Positions 44,537 through 56,438 are shown, counted from the first letter of the stretch. The stretch is 64,000 bases of DNA from Fragilaria radians (GCA_900642245.1 CAAAJI010000013.1:168065-232064); one strand, 5' to 3'. The notes: generated by a model from the sequence alone, not told the origin. A program made the numbers and translations.

Positions 44537-45730
44537 TTACGCCATTGCACCTCCTTGGTTGGAAAGACCGGCCTTGCCACCCTTGATAAGTTTGTTATGG
44601 AGCATTGCTGCATAGGCTGCTAAACCGACAGTTCCAAGAATGAAAAATGTAAGTGCAAACTTTTGTCCTCCTGTTGTAGAAGCAGAGCTTCCAGATCTCA
44701 CGTTAGATCCTTTGATAGAAATTTCACCAGATGTATCGTAGGATCCTTTCGAAACAGAGGAAATAAAGTCGCAAACTACAGATTCTTGGGCTACTTGGTT
44801 TTCATATCCTCCGTACTCTTCATATCCACTGTCAAATCCATGAGAAGCTTCGCACTTGGCGGCATCTTCGTACAGTGCTTTGCACATGTCATTGGCCTGA
44901 TTATCATTGTTATCTTCTTCTTCGCGAGAACAAGAAATGCAGGTTCCAGAGTAAACCAACTTCAAAAGCGCATGCGAAAGCTTCATAGCATTTCCATCAG
45001 CGTCAACTAAGTAGTCATCAACACTCTTGCTTTCGTCAGCAACATAGCAATACTGATCAGTAAATACGCCAATGTTAATTTTGCTACCAGAGCTTGCGCA
45101 TACGGGTCCAGCATAGAGAGCATCTTTAGAGTCATCATCGGGATCGTATAAAAGTTGGCATTCAAGGAACTCAGAGGCGTCGACGTATCCATTTGCTTCC
45201 ATGTTCGCGATCTTTTCACACTCGGATGCACATGTGGAACAGTCTACAGTGACAAGCTTTCGGTTTCGATTACCTCCAGCTGCATCAGCATCTGCATCTG
45301 CATCATCGGCTTCCGCAACACATTCTCCGCAAGTGTTGCACATTTCTTCCTGGTTACGTTGTTCATATTCAATCGTTGCTTGAAGATAATCATCCAAATC
45401 AACCATGTACTCTCCGTAGTTGGAGTCGCATGTTGAACATTCACTATCGGGACAAAGCCTGAAAATGACGAAACGTTTCATTGCGAGAACTGTGTCAGAA
45501 GCTTCATCCTCAGCCAACTCATCACTGTAGGCCTTGATGAATTGACACTTTTCAAACTTGACGGCAAAGGATGAAATATCCACCTGATTATTTTGATTCT
45601 GGTTTAAGCGACGGGCTTTTTTCAAGAGTGAGGCGGCATAGGAAGCTTTCGCAGTGTTCTTGCTTCGTCCAACGAAAGGATTAGCAGAGAAGACTCCGGC
45701 AATCAAAGTAAGTGCGACAGTAAGCTTCAT
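44537..45730 (-). CDS. secreted single-pass membrane protein, Cys-rich, paralogue A
   Basis: Function unknown. Single exon, 397 aa. A signal peptide (MKLTVALTLIAGVFSA) is followed by a basic KKARRLNQNQNNQ segment, a Cys-rich ectodomain and one C-terminal transmembrane helix (FALTFFILGTVGLAAYAAML) with a short tail. Recognisable blocks are RFVIFRLCPDSECSTC, YGEYMVDLDDYLQA, an acidic ADDADADADAA linker, ASECEKIANMEANGYVDASE, YAGPVCASSGSKINIGVFTD and YSGTCISCS. The same blocks occur in the divergent neighbour at 46476, so the two are paralogues. The acidic Cys-rich ectodomain suggests a cell-surface or vesicle protein. I associate such proteins with stramenopile algae, but no named family is claimed. 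Confidence 0.85.
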   Translation of the reverse strand: MKLTVALTLIAGVFSANPFVGRSKNTAKASYAASLLKKARRLNQNQNNQVDISSFAVKFEKCQFIKAYSDELAEDEASDTVLAMKRFVIFRLCPDSECSTCDSNYGEYMVDLDDYLQATIEYEQRNQEEMCNTCGECVAEADDADADADAAGGNRNRKLVTVDCSTCASECEKIANMEANGYVDASEFLECQLLYDPDDDSKDALYAGPVCASSGSKINIGVFTDQYCYVADESKSVDDYLVDADGNAMKLSHALLKLVYSGTCISCSREEEDNNDNQANDMCKALYEDAAKCEASHGFDSGYEEYGGYENQVAQESVVCDFISSVSKGSYDTSGEISIKGSNVRSGSSASTTGGQKFALTFFILGTVGLAAYAAMLHNKLIKGGKAGLSNQGGAMA

Positions 45731-46475
45731 TTTCTTAAGTTTCTTCAGTAGTTTAAAATAGGGAAAAGCGTAAGATGTTAGAATTCAATTGGCATTTATC
45801 TTAAGAAGTTACCTGAAGATTTTTCAATAGGTTTGAAGTATACTTACCTGATATGAAAAGATCTTGGGAAAGAATTATGACAAGAGTATTTGTTTTCAGC
45901 ATTCTCTATTTATCTCGATGATCGACAGCGGTTGAGACTTCGTCCTGTTACTATCGCTAAAATTTCGCTCTCTAAGTAATGAATTTTATTTGAACCACAT
46001 TCATTGTCAATTATCCGTTACTTTTAGAGTTGGAAAACAATGATGCGTTTCGAGTAAAAAGTTATGTAGTGCTCACGTAAATTTATTATTTGTTATATCA
46101 AACTCCTATGGTTGAAATAAAAATAAATCCGTTGAGATTATTGTATTTTTTTGCCACGGCTTCGCAAAAAGTTAGGTCTCAAATGGATTCGTCGTTGAAA
46201 AGAGATTAAGTAAATGGATGTATATTTTGCAACGGCTTTTAAATAAGTGGGGAAATCTTTTTACTTAATTACGGACGTGAATATTTAAACTCGCTAGTGA
46301 AAAGCATTGCGAATAGTGAGGAGGCATTTCTTCGGTTAGAGGCCTCAAATGATCTGCACACATATTTATTCTCATAATCTTGAACACAGTCCTCAGAATA
46401 CCTCAATGTAAGTTTATTGAATGCTCCTTATGGAATTCACCAAAGATTCAAACTCTTACAGCGTTGATGTATAGA
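45731..46475. promoter_or_regulatory. divergent promoter region of the secreted paralogue pair
   Basis: 745 bp between the two start codons. Close to gene B a GTAAGT at 46408 and TTACAG ending at 46461 could bound a 54-bp 5' UTR intron. TATTTAAACT near 46280 and TCTCTATTTATC near 45905 are AT-rich candidates for core promoter sites, unproven. Confidence 0.4.
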
Positions 46476-47618
46476 ATGAAGTTCTTTGCCTCGCTCCTCT
46501 CTCTCGTCGCAGGTGTTTCTGCTGTAAGTCATCAACTCTCTGACATCAAGGCGGATTCCAAGATGGGTATTGCTCTCTTGTCCAAGGCGAGAAAGCTTAA
46601 TAACAACCAAAACCAGAATCAAGTAGACATGACCTGGGTAACTGGTTACTCCTTGAAATTTCAAGGTTGCCACCATGTGTCGCAATGGAATGATGAAGCA
46701 GACGATAAGAATGATGTTCGAGTCCAGACTAAACGTTTGATTCGATTCCGTCTTTGTCCATCAGGCTCTTGCTCCATCACGGATGCGGGTGGATGTAGTT
46801 CTGACTATGGAGATTACATCGTCGACATGAACACCTATCTTGCTGCGTATTATGATAGTGTAGACACCATTAACGAGTACAAATGCCAGGAGATCAACGC
46901 AAATTGTGACTGTGAGAACGCGGACAATAGGGAGACATGCGAATACGACTGCTATGTAGCAGGTGGAATGGAACAAATTTGTGCTGACAAGAATCCTTAT
47001 GACGAAGAAGAAGAAGGAAACAACAACAAGGAAAGGTTTAATATTGGAGACTATGTCGAGTGCGGCAAGTGGGAATACAAAGGAAATCGCCGTCAGCTCA
47101 ATAACAACAATAAATACTACATGGGACCTTACTGTGCCGAAAACGGCGGAGCGATCTTTCTTGGTCTGTTCACTGATGACACCTGCACTACTTTCCTTGA
47201 CGAGTCTGGAGGGGCCGAAACCTACCTCGCAACTACTGGTGTTGAAATGCCTTACGCCGCACAATCAATTATTGGTATGGACTGCGTCTCATGCACTGAA
47301 CCCAAGGAATACAATGTTGACGGCGATGACGCAGAAGATGAAGATGCAGTGAGTGAAACTTGCGAACAAGTGTACAGCGTTGCTGGAAAATGTGAAGAAA
47401 AGTTATCCTCTGCCGAGGCACCAAACAACAATGCCTGCACATACATGCAGGGCATTAAAATTATTCGCACAAATGGATCTGTCCAGTCCAAATCGGGAAC
47501 TAACAAGACTGCCTCTGTGTTCATTGGTCTCTTTGTGGTGTCTTTCATTCTTCTTGCGGCGTATGTCTATTACCTCCGCACTAAACTTGATCGCGCATCC
47601 ATCAATCTTTCTGAATAA
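46476..47618 (+). CDS. secreted single-pass membrane protein, Cys-rich, paralogue B
   Basis: Function unknown; paralogue of the gene at 44537-45730. Single exon, 380 aa from the ATG at 46476, which directly gives a signal peptide (MKFFASLLSLVAGVSA). Shared blocks in the same order are KARKLNNNQNQNQVD, RLIRFRLCPSGSCS, YGDYIVDMNTYLAAY, a second RRQLNNNNKYYMGPYCAENG, FLGLFTDDTC, YAAQSIIGMDCVSC, and a C-terminal helix SVFIGLFVVSFILLAAYVYY. There are more than 20 Cys and strongly acidic stretches (DGDDAEDEDAVSE). The open frame extends upstream to 46380 but lacks an ATG there and would bury the signal peptide. The pair is probably an old inverted duplication. Confidence 0.85.
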   Translation: MKFFASLLSLVAGVSAVSHQLSDIKADSKMGIALLSKARKLNNNQNQNQVDMTWVTGYSLKFQGCHHVSQWNDEADDKNDVRVQTKRLIRFRLCPSGSCSITDAGGCSSDYGDYIVDMNTYLAAYYDSVDTINEYKCQEINANCDCENADNRETCEYDCYVAGGMEQICADKNPYDEEEEGNNNKERFNIGDYVECGKWEYKGNRRQLNNNNKYYMGPYCAENGGAIFLGLFTDDTCTTFLDESGGAETYLATTGVEMPYAAQSIIGMDCVSCTEPKEYNVDGDDAEDEDAVSETCEQVYSVAGKCEEKLSSAEAPNNNACTYMQGIKIIRTNGSVQSKSGTNKTASVFIGLFVVSFILLAAYVYYLRTKLDRASINLSE

Positions 47619-47932
47619 TTAATGTTAGTTTCTAAGTGTTGTGGTAAATTTAAATGGTTAACTTAAACTTTTAGTTTTCTTCAGTGACGAGAAGAAAATT
47701 CAAAACTGTAGTGCTCTCTTTACAAAATTTTGAGGTGAATCGACAAACCCGTTTTCTCGGCGGAGAATTTCTCCGCCTGTGAAAGGCTACGGAGCAGTAT
47801 TCCTCTGAGATGTAAATTTCACTGGTGAATCGAACTGTGAACCAGACCATGATCCAATACATCTTAGACAAGGTTAGGGAACACTAGAAACGGCTGATTG
47901 ATACAACTTAATTTAATTTTATAATGAACTAA
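47619..47932. other. 3' flank of secreted paralogue B
   Basis: No gene recognised. A short stem-loop is visible near 47750-47790 (TTTTCTCGGCGGAGAATTTC with a CTCCGCC partner). Confidence 0.4.
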
Positions 47933-50795
47933 TAGTTGGTGCTTGCTTAGCTCTGCAGAGTTATTTCAAAAGAGATTATATCTTTGAATGTCTGCTTTTA
48001 AATTTCCAGCAATAATTATGTCATGGATTTTTATGATTGCTAATTGTGAACCTAAATTTGCAGGTCATATAATCTGGTGCATGACACAATATTTAAGTTT
48101 TACTAATTGACATAACATGATATTGGTATCTACAATTGCATTCAACATCACAGAACTTAAAGTAAATTATACCATTGATTTAGTTAGCATTGACATTAGG
48201 AAGGTGAAAACGTAGTCATTTCATTTCTACCTATTAAAACTATGGTTTAAAGACTTATATTTTTAGCTTTTTCTTCTGTTTTTGTTGGAGAAGTATTTAC
48301 TTCTGCTGTTGTTGGAATGTCAAAGATTGTTGGTGGAAAAACCAAAATAATGTTGTTGGTGTAAAGTCAATAGCATTCCTCTGTTAACTTTAAAAAATGT
48401 ATTCTTTGAAGGATTAATACAATTAGAATCATCCCAAGCATACAACTTGTGCCTTTTAAACCAGTTATAATTAGACCTAAGATTAAGAAGCACGAACAAT
48501 CTTTTTCCTCAATTTAAAGGAATATTGTTATTTGTTTTTCAGTGTTTTGAAGGAATTTCATTTAGTTGCAGATTCCGCTATGGACTACGATGAAAATTTC
48601 AATAGCCTTTGAATGACAATTGCAGTAAATACTCCACAGCAACTGAAAGTCTTGATACATTCTAATAGGATGGGTACCGTTTGAAATAGCTACATCCCTA
48701 GTGATTTTAGTCGCTCATCTGTACTCGTACTCGATCACTTTCTCGAGTATTCTTTTCTAACAAAATGCACAAAGGTTACGGGGTAGCACCGGCCAGATCG
48801 GATGTGAAACATTTTTGGTAGTAGGACTAGTAGTTGGTGCTTGCTTCGATCCGCAGAGTTAACTATTTTACAAAAGAGAATATATCTTTGAATTTCTGCT
48901 TATAAATTTCCAGCAATAATTAGGACATTGATTTTCATGATTGCTATTTGTGAACCTAGAGTTTGCAGGTCATACAATCTGATGCATGACACAAGCTTTA
49001 AGTTTTACTACTTGACATAACATGTCATTGGTATCTACAATTGCATTCAACATCACAGAACTTAAAGTAAATTACGCCATTGATTTAGCATTGACATTAG
49101 GAAGGTGTAAAGGTAGTCATATTATTTCATTTTTTCCCATTAAAACTATGGTTGTTATTGCAGAAGTTACTTCTGCTGCTGTTATTGGAATGTCAAAGAT
49201 AGAAAAATCAAAATAATGTTGTTGGTGTAAAGTCAATATCATTGTTCTGTTAACTTTAAAAATGTTATTCTTTAGTTGTTTGACAATTTAAAAGATGAGG
49301 CAAATGAAGGATTAATACAATAAGAATCATGCCAAACAAACAACCTTATTATTGATCTACATGATTAACGCCTTATGAACCAGTTACAATTAGACTAAGA
49401 CTAAGAAGCACGAAAGATCTTTTTCCTCAAATTAAAGGAATATTGTTATACATGTTTCAAAGTTTTGAAGGAATTTCATTTAGTTGCAGATTAATATTGC
49501 AATTAGATCTATCCACTATGGACTACGAGGAAAATTTCAATAGAATTTGAATGACAATTGCGGTATATATTCTATAGTTTAGTGACAAAGTAAGTCGATT
49601 ATTGAACATTGAATTTACCCACTATAGACATGAAATATCTTTGCTTGATTTCAAAGGAATGCAGTTTTTAATACTCTTAATGATCAGAGCAAATCTGTTT
49701 TTAATTGCAGTCTAATATCACTGTTAAAAGCTCTTCTCTATGTCCTACAATGCAAATGTTGATAGCATTGGCACGGCAGGTGATTCCAGAATTTGGAATC
49801 GACAGGGTACTCTGGGTACTCTGGGTACTCTGGGTACTCTGAGTACTCTAGCCCGTACTCGTACTCGATCCCTTACTCGAGTATGCAAGTAGCAACGGAG
49901 TTCTACAGCACAGAAAGGTTAGGGGTTAGTAGACTGAGTTCGGCTAAATTTAATTCACAAATCGGATGACGGCTAAACCGGATGTGAGGCTTTTTTAGTA
50001 GTAGGACGAGTAGTTGATGCTTGCTTTGCTCCGCAGAGTTAACTATGTTACAAAAGAGAATGTATCTTTGAATTTTTACATTTCCAGCAATAATTATGAC
50101 AAAGATTTTTATGATTGCTATTTGTTAACCTAGAATTTGCATGTCAAACAATCTGAAACATGACAAAAATTATACCATTGATTTAGCATTGACATTATGA
50201 AGGTGTAAAGGCAGTATTTTTATTTTTTTTCCTATTAAAGCTATGGTTTAAGACATATTTTTAGATATTTCTTGTGCTATTGTTGTAGAAGTCATTGGTG
50301 CTGCTGTTATTGGGACATCAAAGATTGTTGGTGAAAAAGTCAAAATAAAGCTGTTGGTGGAAAGGAAATACTGTTGTTTTATTAGAATTCAGATTAAGAA
50401 GCACAAAAGATCTGTTTCCTCAATTTAAAGGAATAGTGTTATTTTCTTCATTGTTTTGAAGGAATTTCATTTAGTTGCAGATTAATATTGTAATTAGATC
50501 TATCCACATTTCAGTAGCACTTGAATGACAATTGTGTCAAACATTTTAAAGTTTACAACTGAAAGTCTTGACAACATTCTAGTTTATAATTCTGGATGAA
50601 AGTAGGATGGAATTATTATTTTACTAAAATCAGGTACTGTTTGAATTAGCTATATCCCTATTGATTTTAGTCTCTCCTCTGTATTCGTACTCGATCACTT
50701 TCACGAGTATTACTGTACAAACAAAACGCACAAAGGTTAAGGGGTAGCACCGGCAAGATAGGATGTGAAACTTTTTTAGCAGTGTAGATATATAT
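47933..50795. repeat. large tandem repeat, three units of 0.8-1.2 kb
   Basis: Units start at 47933, 48831 and 50011, each with TAGTTGRTGCTTGCTT, then a GCAGAGTTA block and TTTCCAGCAATAATTA. Each ends with a GTACTCGATC block, a CACAAAGGTTA-GGGGTAGCACCGGC phrase and GGATGTGA. Units are about 80-90% alike by eye and differ by indels; unit 2 contains a 9-bp microsatellite. A partial copy is present at about 16950-17310, so the family is dispersed. No coding sense; class unknown. Confidence 0.75.
49805..49849 (+). repeat. 9-bp microsatellite, five units
   Basis: GGGTACTCT repeated four times followed by GAGTACTCT, then related CGTACTCGTACTCGATC sequence. Confidence 0.9.
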
Positions 50796-52290
50796 CAGCA
50801 TTCATTCCGTACTGGCTGATTCTTTCACTTTAACGTGCGTCGTTAGTTGGCCTTAGACAAGGTGAGGGATACGTCAACATCAACAGTACTACTTATGTTG
50901 CGTATACCTCACTCCTAACCTCTAGGTTTGTATATCTTACCCCCTTTTTGTAGCCTGGAAAGCCATTTCTTATAGGCCAGTTGGAAAAAATTATGCTCTG
51001 ACAGTCTTCACTCCGAATACACATTCTTACACATCTTCTTTATCACTTACTTAGCAGCTACCTCTTGCAAGCAATTGCACTTGTGCCTTATGTCACATAT
51101 CTGATGAAAAACAAACAATAGGAACACGAATTTTCTGATGACCTTTTGATAAGATCCATTGAAACAATAACTCTGAAAATTTGATAAATAATTTGATGCT
51201 TTAAATCAACCTTAATTCCCACTTGCCTGTAATTCCTCAATCAATTACCTTCATTATTCATTTTAGAGATACTGAAATATGGATGCCCTTTTTGTTGATG
51301 ATGCAATCCCTATTGCTCTTTTTTATCTGAATAGTTGGAGGGGTGGCTATAGGGCATTTTCTCTAGCTATTATGACATTTAAGATGACATTGCAAAAAGA
51401 TGGGCTACAATATAATTATATTTGTTTTTGTAACTAGAATGTTATGGTTAAATCTCTCTCAAGCACAAGCTGGCAGGGTATTGCCTGAAGAGTTGTGTGA
51501 TAGATTTGAGCCCTTGTACTCGATTATAGAAATGATCAAATAAGTTATCTTCTTCAAAGGGAGTAAGCATTGGTACCTGTCGAAATAGCAAAATCTGACC
51601 CCTGGGACATGGTCTGTGTGGATCTGCTCATAGCCACCTCATTCTTTTAAATTTGTGACATTACGGCATCAACGTCAAAACAACAGTAAGTCGCAATGCA
51701 CAAGAAGATACAACCATTGAGCCAGTACATACATTTTTAATGGTATGCTTAGGTCATTTGACATGAAAAGTTAAATCTTGAAAGTGATCATGTCGAATTA
51801 GTACTGTCTCTCCTGTGTGTTCAGAATGATCAAGTATATGCTGGCATCCCAATGGTTTATTAGGTTTCTCTCCATGCATAAAATATTCTAATTCATACAC
51901 ATAGCAAAAGAGTTCAAAATATTCCTAATATGCATGGTCTATGATGACATTGTAGTATTATGGTTGCTTAGATTTCTATTTCTGCATGCTGTTAAAAAGA
52001 GAGAGAATTCTTTCCCGAAGACTCGAAATTCGCTGCGTCATAGATTGAGAATAAGTACACTTCTATATTCCAATTATAATCAGTATTAATGTTGGATTCA
52101 ATTCTTTTTCTAATTCTATCACTATATTGCCTAGACAAACACTCATGTTGCGCTATAAGCATATCAGTTCATTGCCATTTGATGAATGTGACCTTTTTTC
52201 AACCTTAAACTTCACTTCACCACAGATAGGAAATAATTGAATTTTATGTTTCCAATTATACTTCACGTTAAATTTAGATATAGTCATTGA
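50796..52290. other. no gene recognised
   Basis: AT-rich sequence without readable motifs on either strand. Confidence 0.5.
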
Positions 52291-52299
52291 GCCTAGATA

Positions 52300-53250
52300 T
52301 ATATTAAAATAGTGTCAGGCGGATCCTTAGTGACACCCTCAACTTCGATATTTGCTATATCAAAATCCTGCTGTGTTAACTTTGTAAATCGAGTATCTCT
52401 GATAGAAACATATCATTTAATTCGAAACCATCGCATCTGTTGCTCAGCTCACAAACTCTTATGTATCACAGTATTGAAGTCTCGGTTCAATATCTTAGTT
52501 TTCAAGATATCTTCTACATTATCCGCAACCCTCCAAAGCATCTTGGCTTCTATTGAGTCTGGGAAAGTTGAAATGCCGGTTTCTGATGTGAGAAATGCAG
52601 CTCTTTCCATTTTTCAGAAATAGCCAGGTTCCTTTGGATCTGAAATCAAGTGTTCTCATATAGACACAACTTGTCTTGGCTTTTTCTGGAAACCAATATG
52701 TGCCCTGTCTAGCGCTTCTGTGTCCATTTTCATCTGTCTATGATTATAAGTATTGCACTAAAATTCACCATCTCTTTTTGACATTTTTGGAGGTTCCAAG
52801 AAAAACATCTCAAAAAGCATCCTCAAAGCTATATGCACTATGCTAATTCAAAATGCTTCTACATCCTTCGGAAGCCTTTCTCTGAGTGGTTGAAAGGATC
52901 GTAAGGGCTAATGTGAATCTTATTTTCTTGTAAAAGGTGTGAAGTACCTGACTGTTACCCTGACTAATCTCAATAGGGATAGATTCCTGCCTCTCTAGCT
53001 TGCAAAAATATCAATCAGTTTAACTTCAAATGTAAGAATTTTCTCTGCCGTCCTGTATTGGAATATTTCATTCTACTTCTGTGAGAGGATCAGAATCCTT
53101 ATCCAAATCCTTCCTCTTGCGTGCTATACACACCTCAAAATGAGTGAATGTTTGGCGGTACACCACCATCTTGAGGCTTCATTGTTTTTAACCATTTTCT
53201 CGAAAGATTTCATCTGCACAATTTCCCATACTCCTGATGTCTGTGCATGA
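52300..53250 (-). pseudogene. decayed reading frame of unknown identity
   Basis: The minus strand can be read for long stretches with few stops. 52620-52310 gives a KMERAAFLTSETGISTFPDS start, then VADNVEDILKTKILNRDFNT, and FDIANIEVEGVTKDPPDT. 53170-52850 gives IHSFEVCIARKRKDLDKDSD, SIPIEISQGNSQVLHTFYKK and FTLALTILSTTQRKASEGCR in shifting frames. This looks like a dead gene, probably of a mobile element, but no family could be named. The plus-strand open frame at 52312-52623 is judged its shadow. Confidence 0.4.
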
Positions 53251-53432
53251 TTTTTGACTTTGAAGTAGCTTTCATGAACTTAACAATTGCAAGTCATCTT
53301 GAGCTAGGAAAAATTGTTATTTTAAGCTCTAAAGCAATGCTAAATCTTGCATACATGCTACTAAATTCACATCAGTAGAAACGAAATACAACATACTGCA
53401 TTTAAGCCTGCCGAAAGAAAATTTATAGTTTC

Positions 53433-56400
53433 TCATTCTACATTAAGTTCCTCAGGTGACCATTCAAACGGCTCAGGGGGTGCGCACTCTCCTTCGGGTT
53501 CCAAAGATGGGGCTTTGACTGCAGCTAGATCATCATCATCCATATCTGGAGTAGAATCAGTAAGAATTACAACTCCATATGGTTTTTCGTCTGTGCGAAT
53601 TGGGCGATAGCGTTGATCCGTGATAAATGCGCATACCTTAGCTTGTGCTTTGGTGATTCGAGTTGGATTTCTCAGACGAAACGACGTTTGTTCAGAATCA
53701 CGCTTTTTCTTCTTTGGTTCTTCTTCATCCAAATCCATATCTTTCTTTTCATCTTGTTCATCTGCTTTGAATTCACTTTCATCAATTTCCATTCTCAAAC
53801 TTTCATCTCCACCCTCTTTAGCCTTTTTCCTTGCCAGACGAGCCTTACTTTTCGCTGTGGTCGACAGTGTCACAGTCTCAACTCGCTTCTTTTTCTCTTC
53901 CTTTTTCTCTTCAGTCTGCTTTGGATACATGAAAATGCTAGGTCTTGACTCGCAGAGTATCTCAAAACTTCTAGGATACTTAAGTTCATGATTTAATCCT
54001 ATCATAAATGTTGGCGCAACAGCAAGGCTAAACATGTGCAACATTGGGTACCAATGCCAATGTTGAAGCCATAGAGTAACACCAATCGCTCCTGTCATTT
54101 TAGTGAATCCATTGCGAGATCCTAAAATAATCGACACGTTGCGTCCACCAGCATCAATGATACCTTTCGCTAGAACTGCTCCCATTTTTGTCATTGCAGA
54201 TTGGTGCTTGTCTTTCACAATATTTGAGAGCCTTTCTCTAAAAGAGCGGATCTTCTTGCCGTTACAGATGTCACTTTGCTGCATGTAAATCATTGCAATC
54301 CCCATTAACGCACCCTGTCGAACAAAATCAGTCATATCATCCAACATTGGTTCCAACAGGGAAATACTTTCACTATCGCCCGATCCAGCCATGGATATGC
54401 CAACAGCCATGCAACTTGCATATCGAACATGAGGATTAAAAGACTCAAGTAGTAATTTAACTAATTGCGGTACACGCTCTGGTGTCTTGTACAGGACAAA
54501 CGCTAAACCTAAAACGGCAGCCATACGCACATCGTCGCTTACATCGGAAACTGCAGTATGAAGAAGAATACGAATAGCCTTGTTAGACCCAGTCCCAATG
54601 TACGCCAGCGCTATAGCATACTGAGCTCCATATCTAAGAATCGGATCTCTATCTGATCTCATATCTTCGATGAGAGCGTCTGCATTCTCCTCTTGACCAT
54701 AATTAATAAGAGCAAGACTAATTGCTATACCACGGATGATTTTTTCATGTTGTGTCTCACGGGCATAGCTCTTGAGCTCTGACACAAACTCCATTAGTTC
54801 GTCCTTATTTTGTGAATCTAACGAATTCTGAATGTTTCCGGCTCCGCTTCCGACTAAAACCATACCAATTGCAATGGCTGCAGCTTCACCAGCAACAGCT
54901 GAGTCAGTGTAGAGGAGCTCTTTTAATTCATTGATAATTACAAAGTCTGCAGAGCCCAATGATGTTAGCCCTACTCCGAGCGCTGCCCCATGACTTATGA
55001 CTTCATTGGCATGAGATACCCTGAGGTGTTTACGAATGAATTCACATGCTTCCTTTCGCTTTTCGGCTGAAGATCCAGCGTGGGATCCATGAATGAGCCC
55101 TAATGCATAAAGAGATCCACCTTGAGCATAACCGCCAGTGGATGAAACATTGTTATTTCCAGGTAATTCCTCGATTATGGGTTCTGGGAGATATGGTTGT
55201 AAAAGATTCATGGCTTCAGTTACATGACCAGCATGAATAACTCCGAGAGATGCCGTTGCTGAGAATTTGGCCCTATTTAAAATGGAGAGACATTATTGGG
55301 GAATGAAAATTTGATATTTCAAAATGACAAATACTTACCAATTAGACGCCTTCTTCATCCAATCCAAGTAATCACGTAGGAAGCTATCGTTGGTTGTTCC
55401 AGCATACAAGTAAGAATGCGTTACAACCGCCGCATTGTGTAAAATTGAGTTCCTCCCTCCACTACCGCGTTCTTCTAAAGCTTTCTTTAGTTGCTCCATT
55501 ATCAGTCGATCTGCATTGGAATTTTTGTGCATAAAACTAAGTGCTAATTCTGAATCGAATCCACCTAGCAGAATGCGTTCTGCTTGCTTCCATCGTAAGT
55601 TGGACTCTGACAACAGTGGGATATGAGAAGCGACAGCATGAATAAATGCCTGATCTCCACTGTCTATTAAATCAAAGCAGACTTGATAACCAAGTAGAGC
55701 TTGGTCGTCAGTTCCTGAGATCAGTTGAAATAGAACTTTTGCAACAGGCTCAGGCTGATTAAGTCGTTGATGGACTAAGACGCGTAAAATGATCTGATCC
55801 ATAGGTAGGCACTCTGCAACTGATTGAAAAACTTTCGTCCTGAATGCCTTTGAGCTCATGGGAGATTCCAAGGCCATAGAGCATAGGTGTGGAAATCTTG
55901 TCAAGATAAAATGTACTTGATCAATTTCACGCGCTTCCAATGCAATTCCAAGTGCATCTGCGGCATGACCTCTCTCGCAAGAAGAGATCAATAGCTTGTG
56001 TACTAGAGCTTTGAGTGGGCCGATAGGTAATGCAGAAATTTCTGTGGTTGAGTGAAAATGATCTTCTTCGTCTTCGCCACGTCGAATTGCTATATAGGCA
56101 TCCAGAGCTGCAGTGATTAGACGCTTACTGTACGTATCATTTACTGATAAATCAAAATCTCCAGCTTCTAATGCAAGACGAAGTGCTTGCTGAGGTTCAC
56201 CTAAATGGAAGAATACATGACTAGCAACCGCCGCAGCAGTGTGACGTGTTGCATCGGGAAGCTTAGTGTTCTCGGATATCGATTCCAAATCGGGTAACGA
56301 TTCTGCAACTTCATGCCATGAATATTCGACACATTCGAGTAATTTTGTCAAGGCGTGAGACTGGAGAATTACATCAGGTTCTTGTAACAAAGCCAACCAA

Positions 56401-56438
56401 CCCGCGGCACTTGTGATTTGTGTGGATGTAGTGTTCAT
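53433..56438 (-). CDS. RPN2: 26S proteasome regulatory subunit RPN2/PSMD1 (2 exons)
   Basis: Largest scaffold subunit of the 19S regulatory particle base. The model is complement(join(53433..55272, 55339..56438)), 979 aa, close to the family length. The 66-bp intron splits the Trp codon of SNW/AKFSATASLGVIHAGH. The N terminus NTTSTQITSAAGWLALLQEP matches the RPN2 start. Proteasome/cyclosome repeats follow in exon 2, for example GGYAQGGSLYALGLIHG, LGVGLTSLGSADFVIINELK, AIAIGMVLVGSGAG and YGAQYAIALAYIGTGSNKAI. Then come the toroid end and a charged region (KSKARLARKKAKEGGDES), and a conserved-type end (RPIRTDEKPYGVVILTD). The start at 56438 lies two bases after a TTTTTGCAG acceptor-like site, so a 5' UTR intron is possible; an in-frame ATG at 56459 is the alternative. 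Confidence 0.93.

Noticed and set aside
44663..45436. Plus-strand open frames opposite secreted paralogue A
   Set aside because: Antisense shadows of a well supported gene.
44537..47618. Silaffin or other named frustule protein identity for the secreted pair
   Set aside because: Signal peptide and charged repeats would fit loosely, but the Cys-rich ectodomain and C-terminal helix do not match silaffins and no named family can be supported.
47933..50795. CRISPR array
   Set aside because: The units are about 1 kb long, few and diverged, in a eukaryotic genome; no short regular repeats with spacers.
52312..52623. Plus-strand open frame as a gene
   Set aside because: The minus strand of the same region reads more protein-like; the plus frame is probably a shadow.
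53613..53991. Plus-strand open frames opposite the RPN2 C terminus
   Set aside because: They mirror the Lys/Glu-rich region of RPN2 and have Ser/Phe-rich composition typical of antisense shadows.
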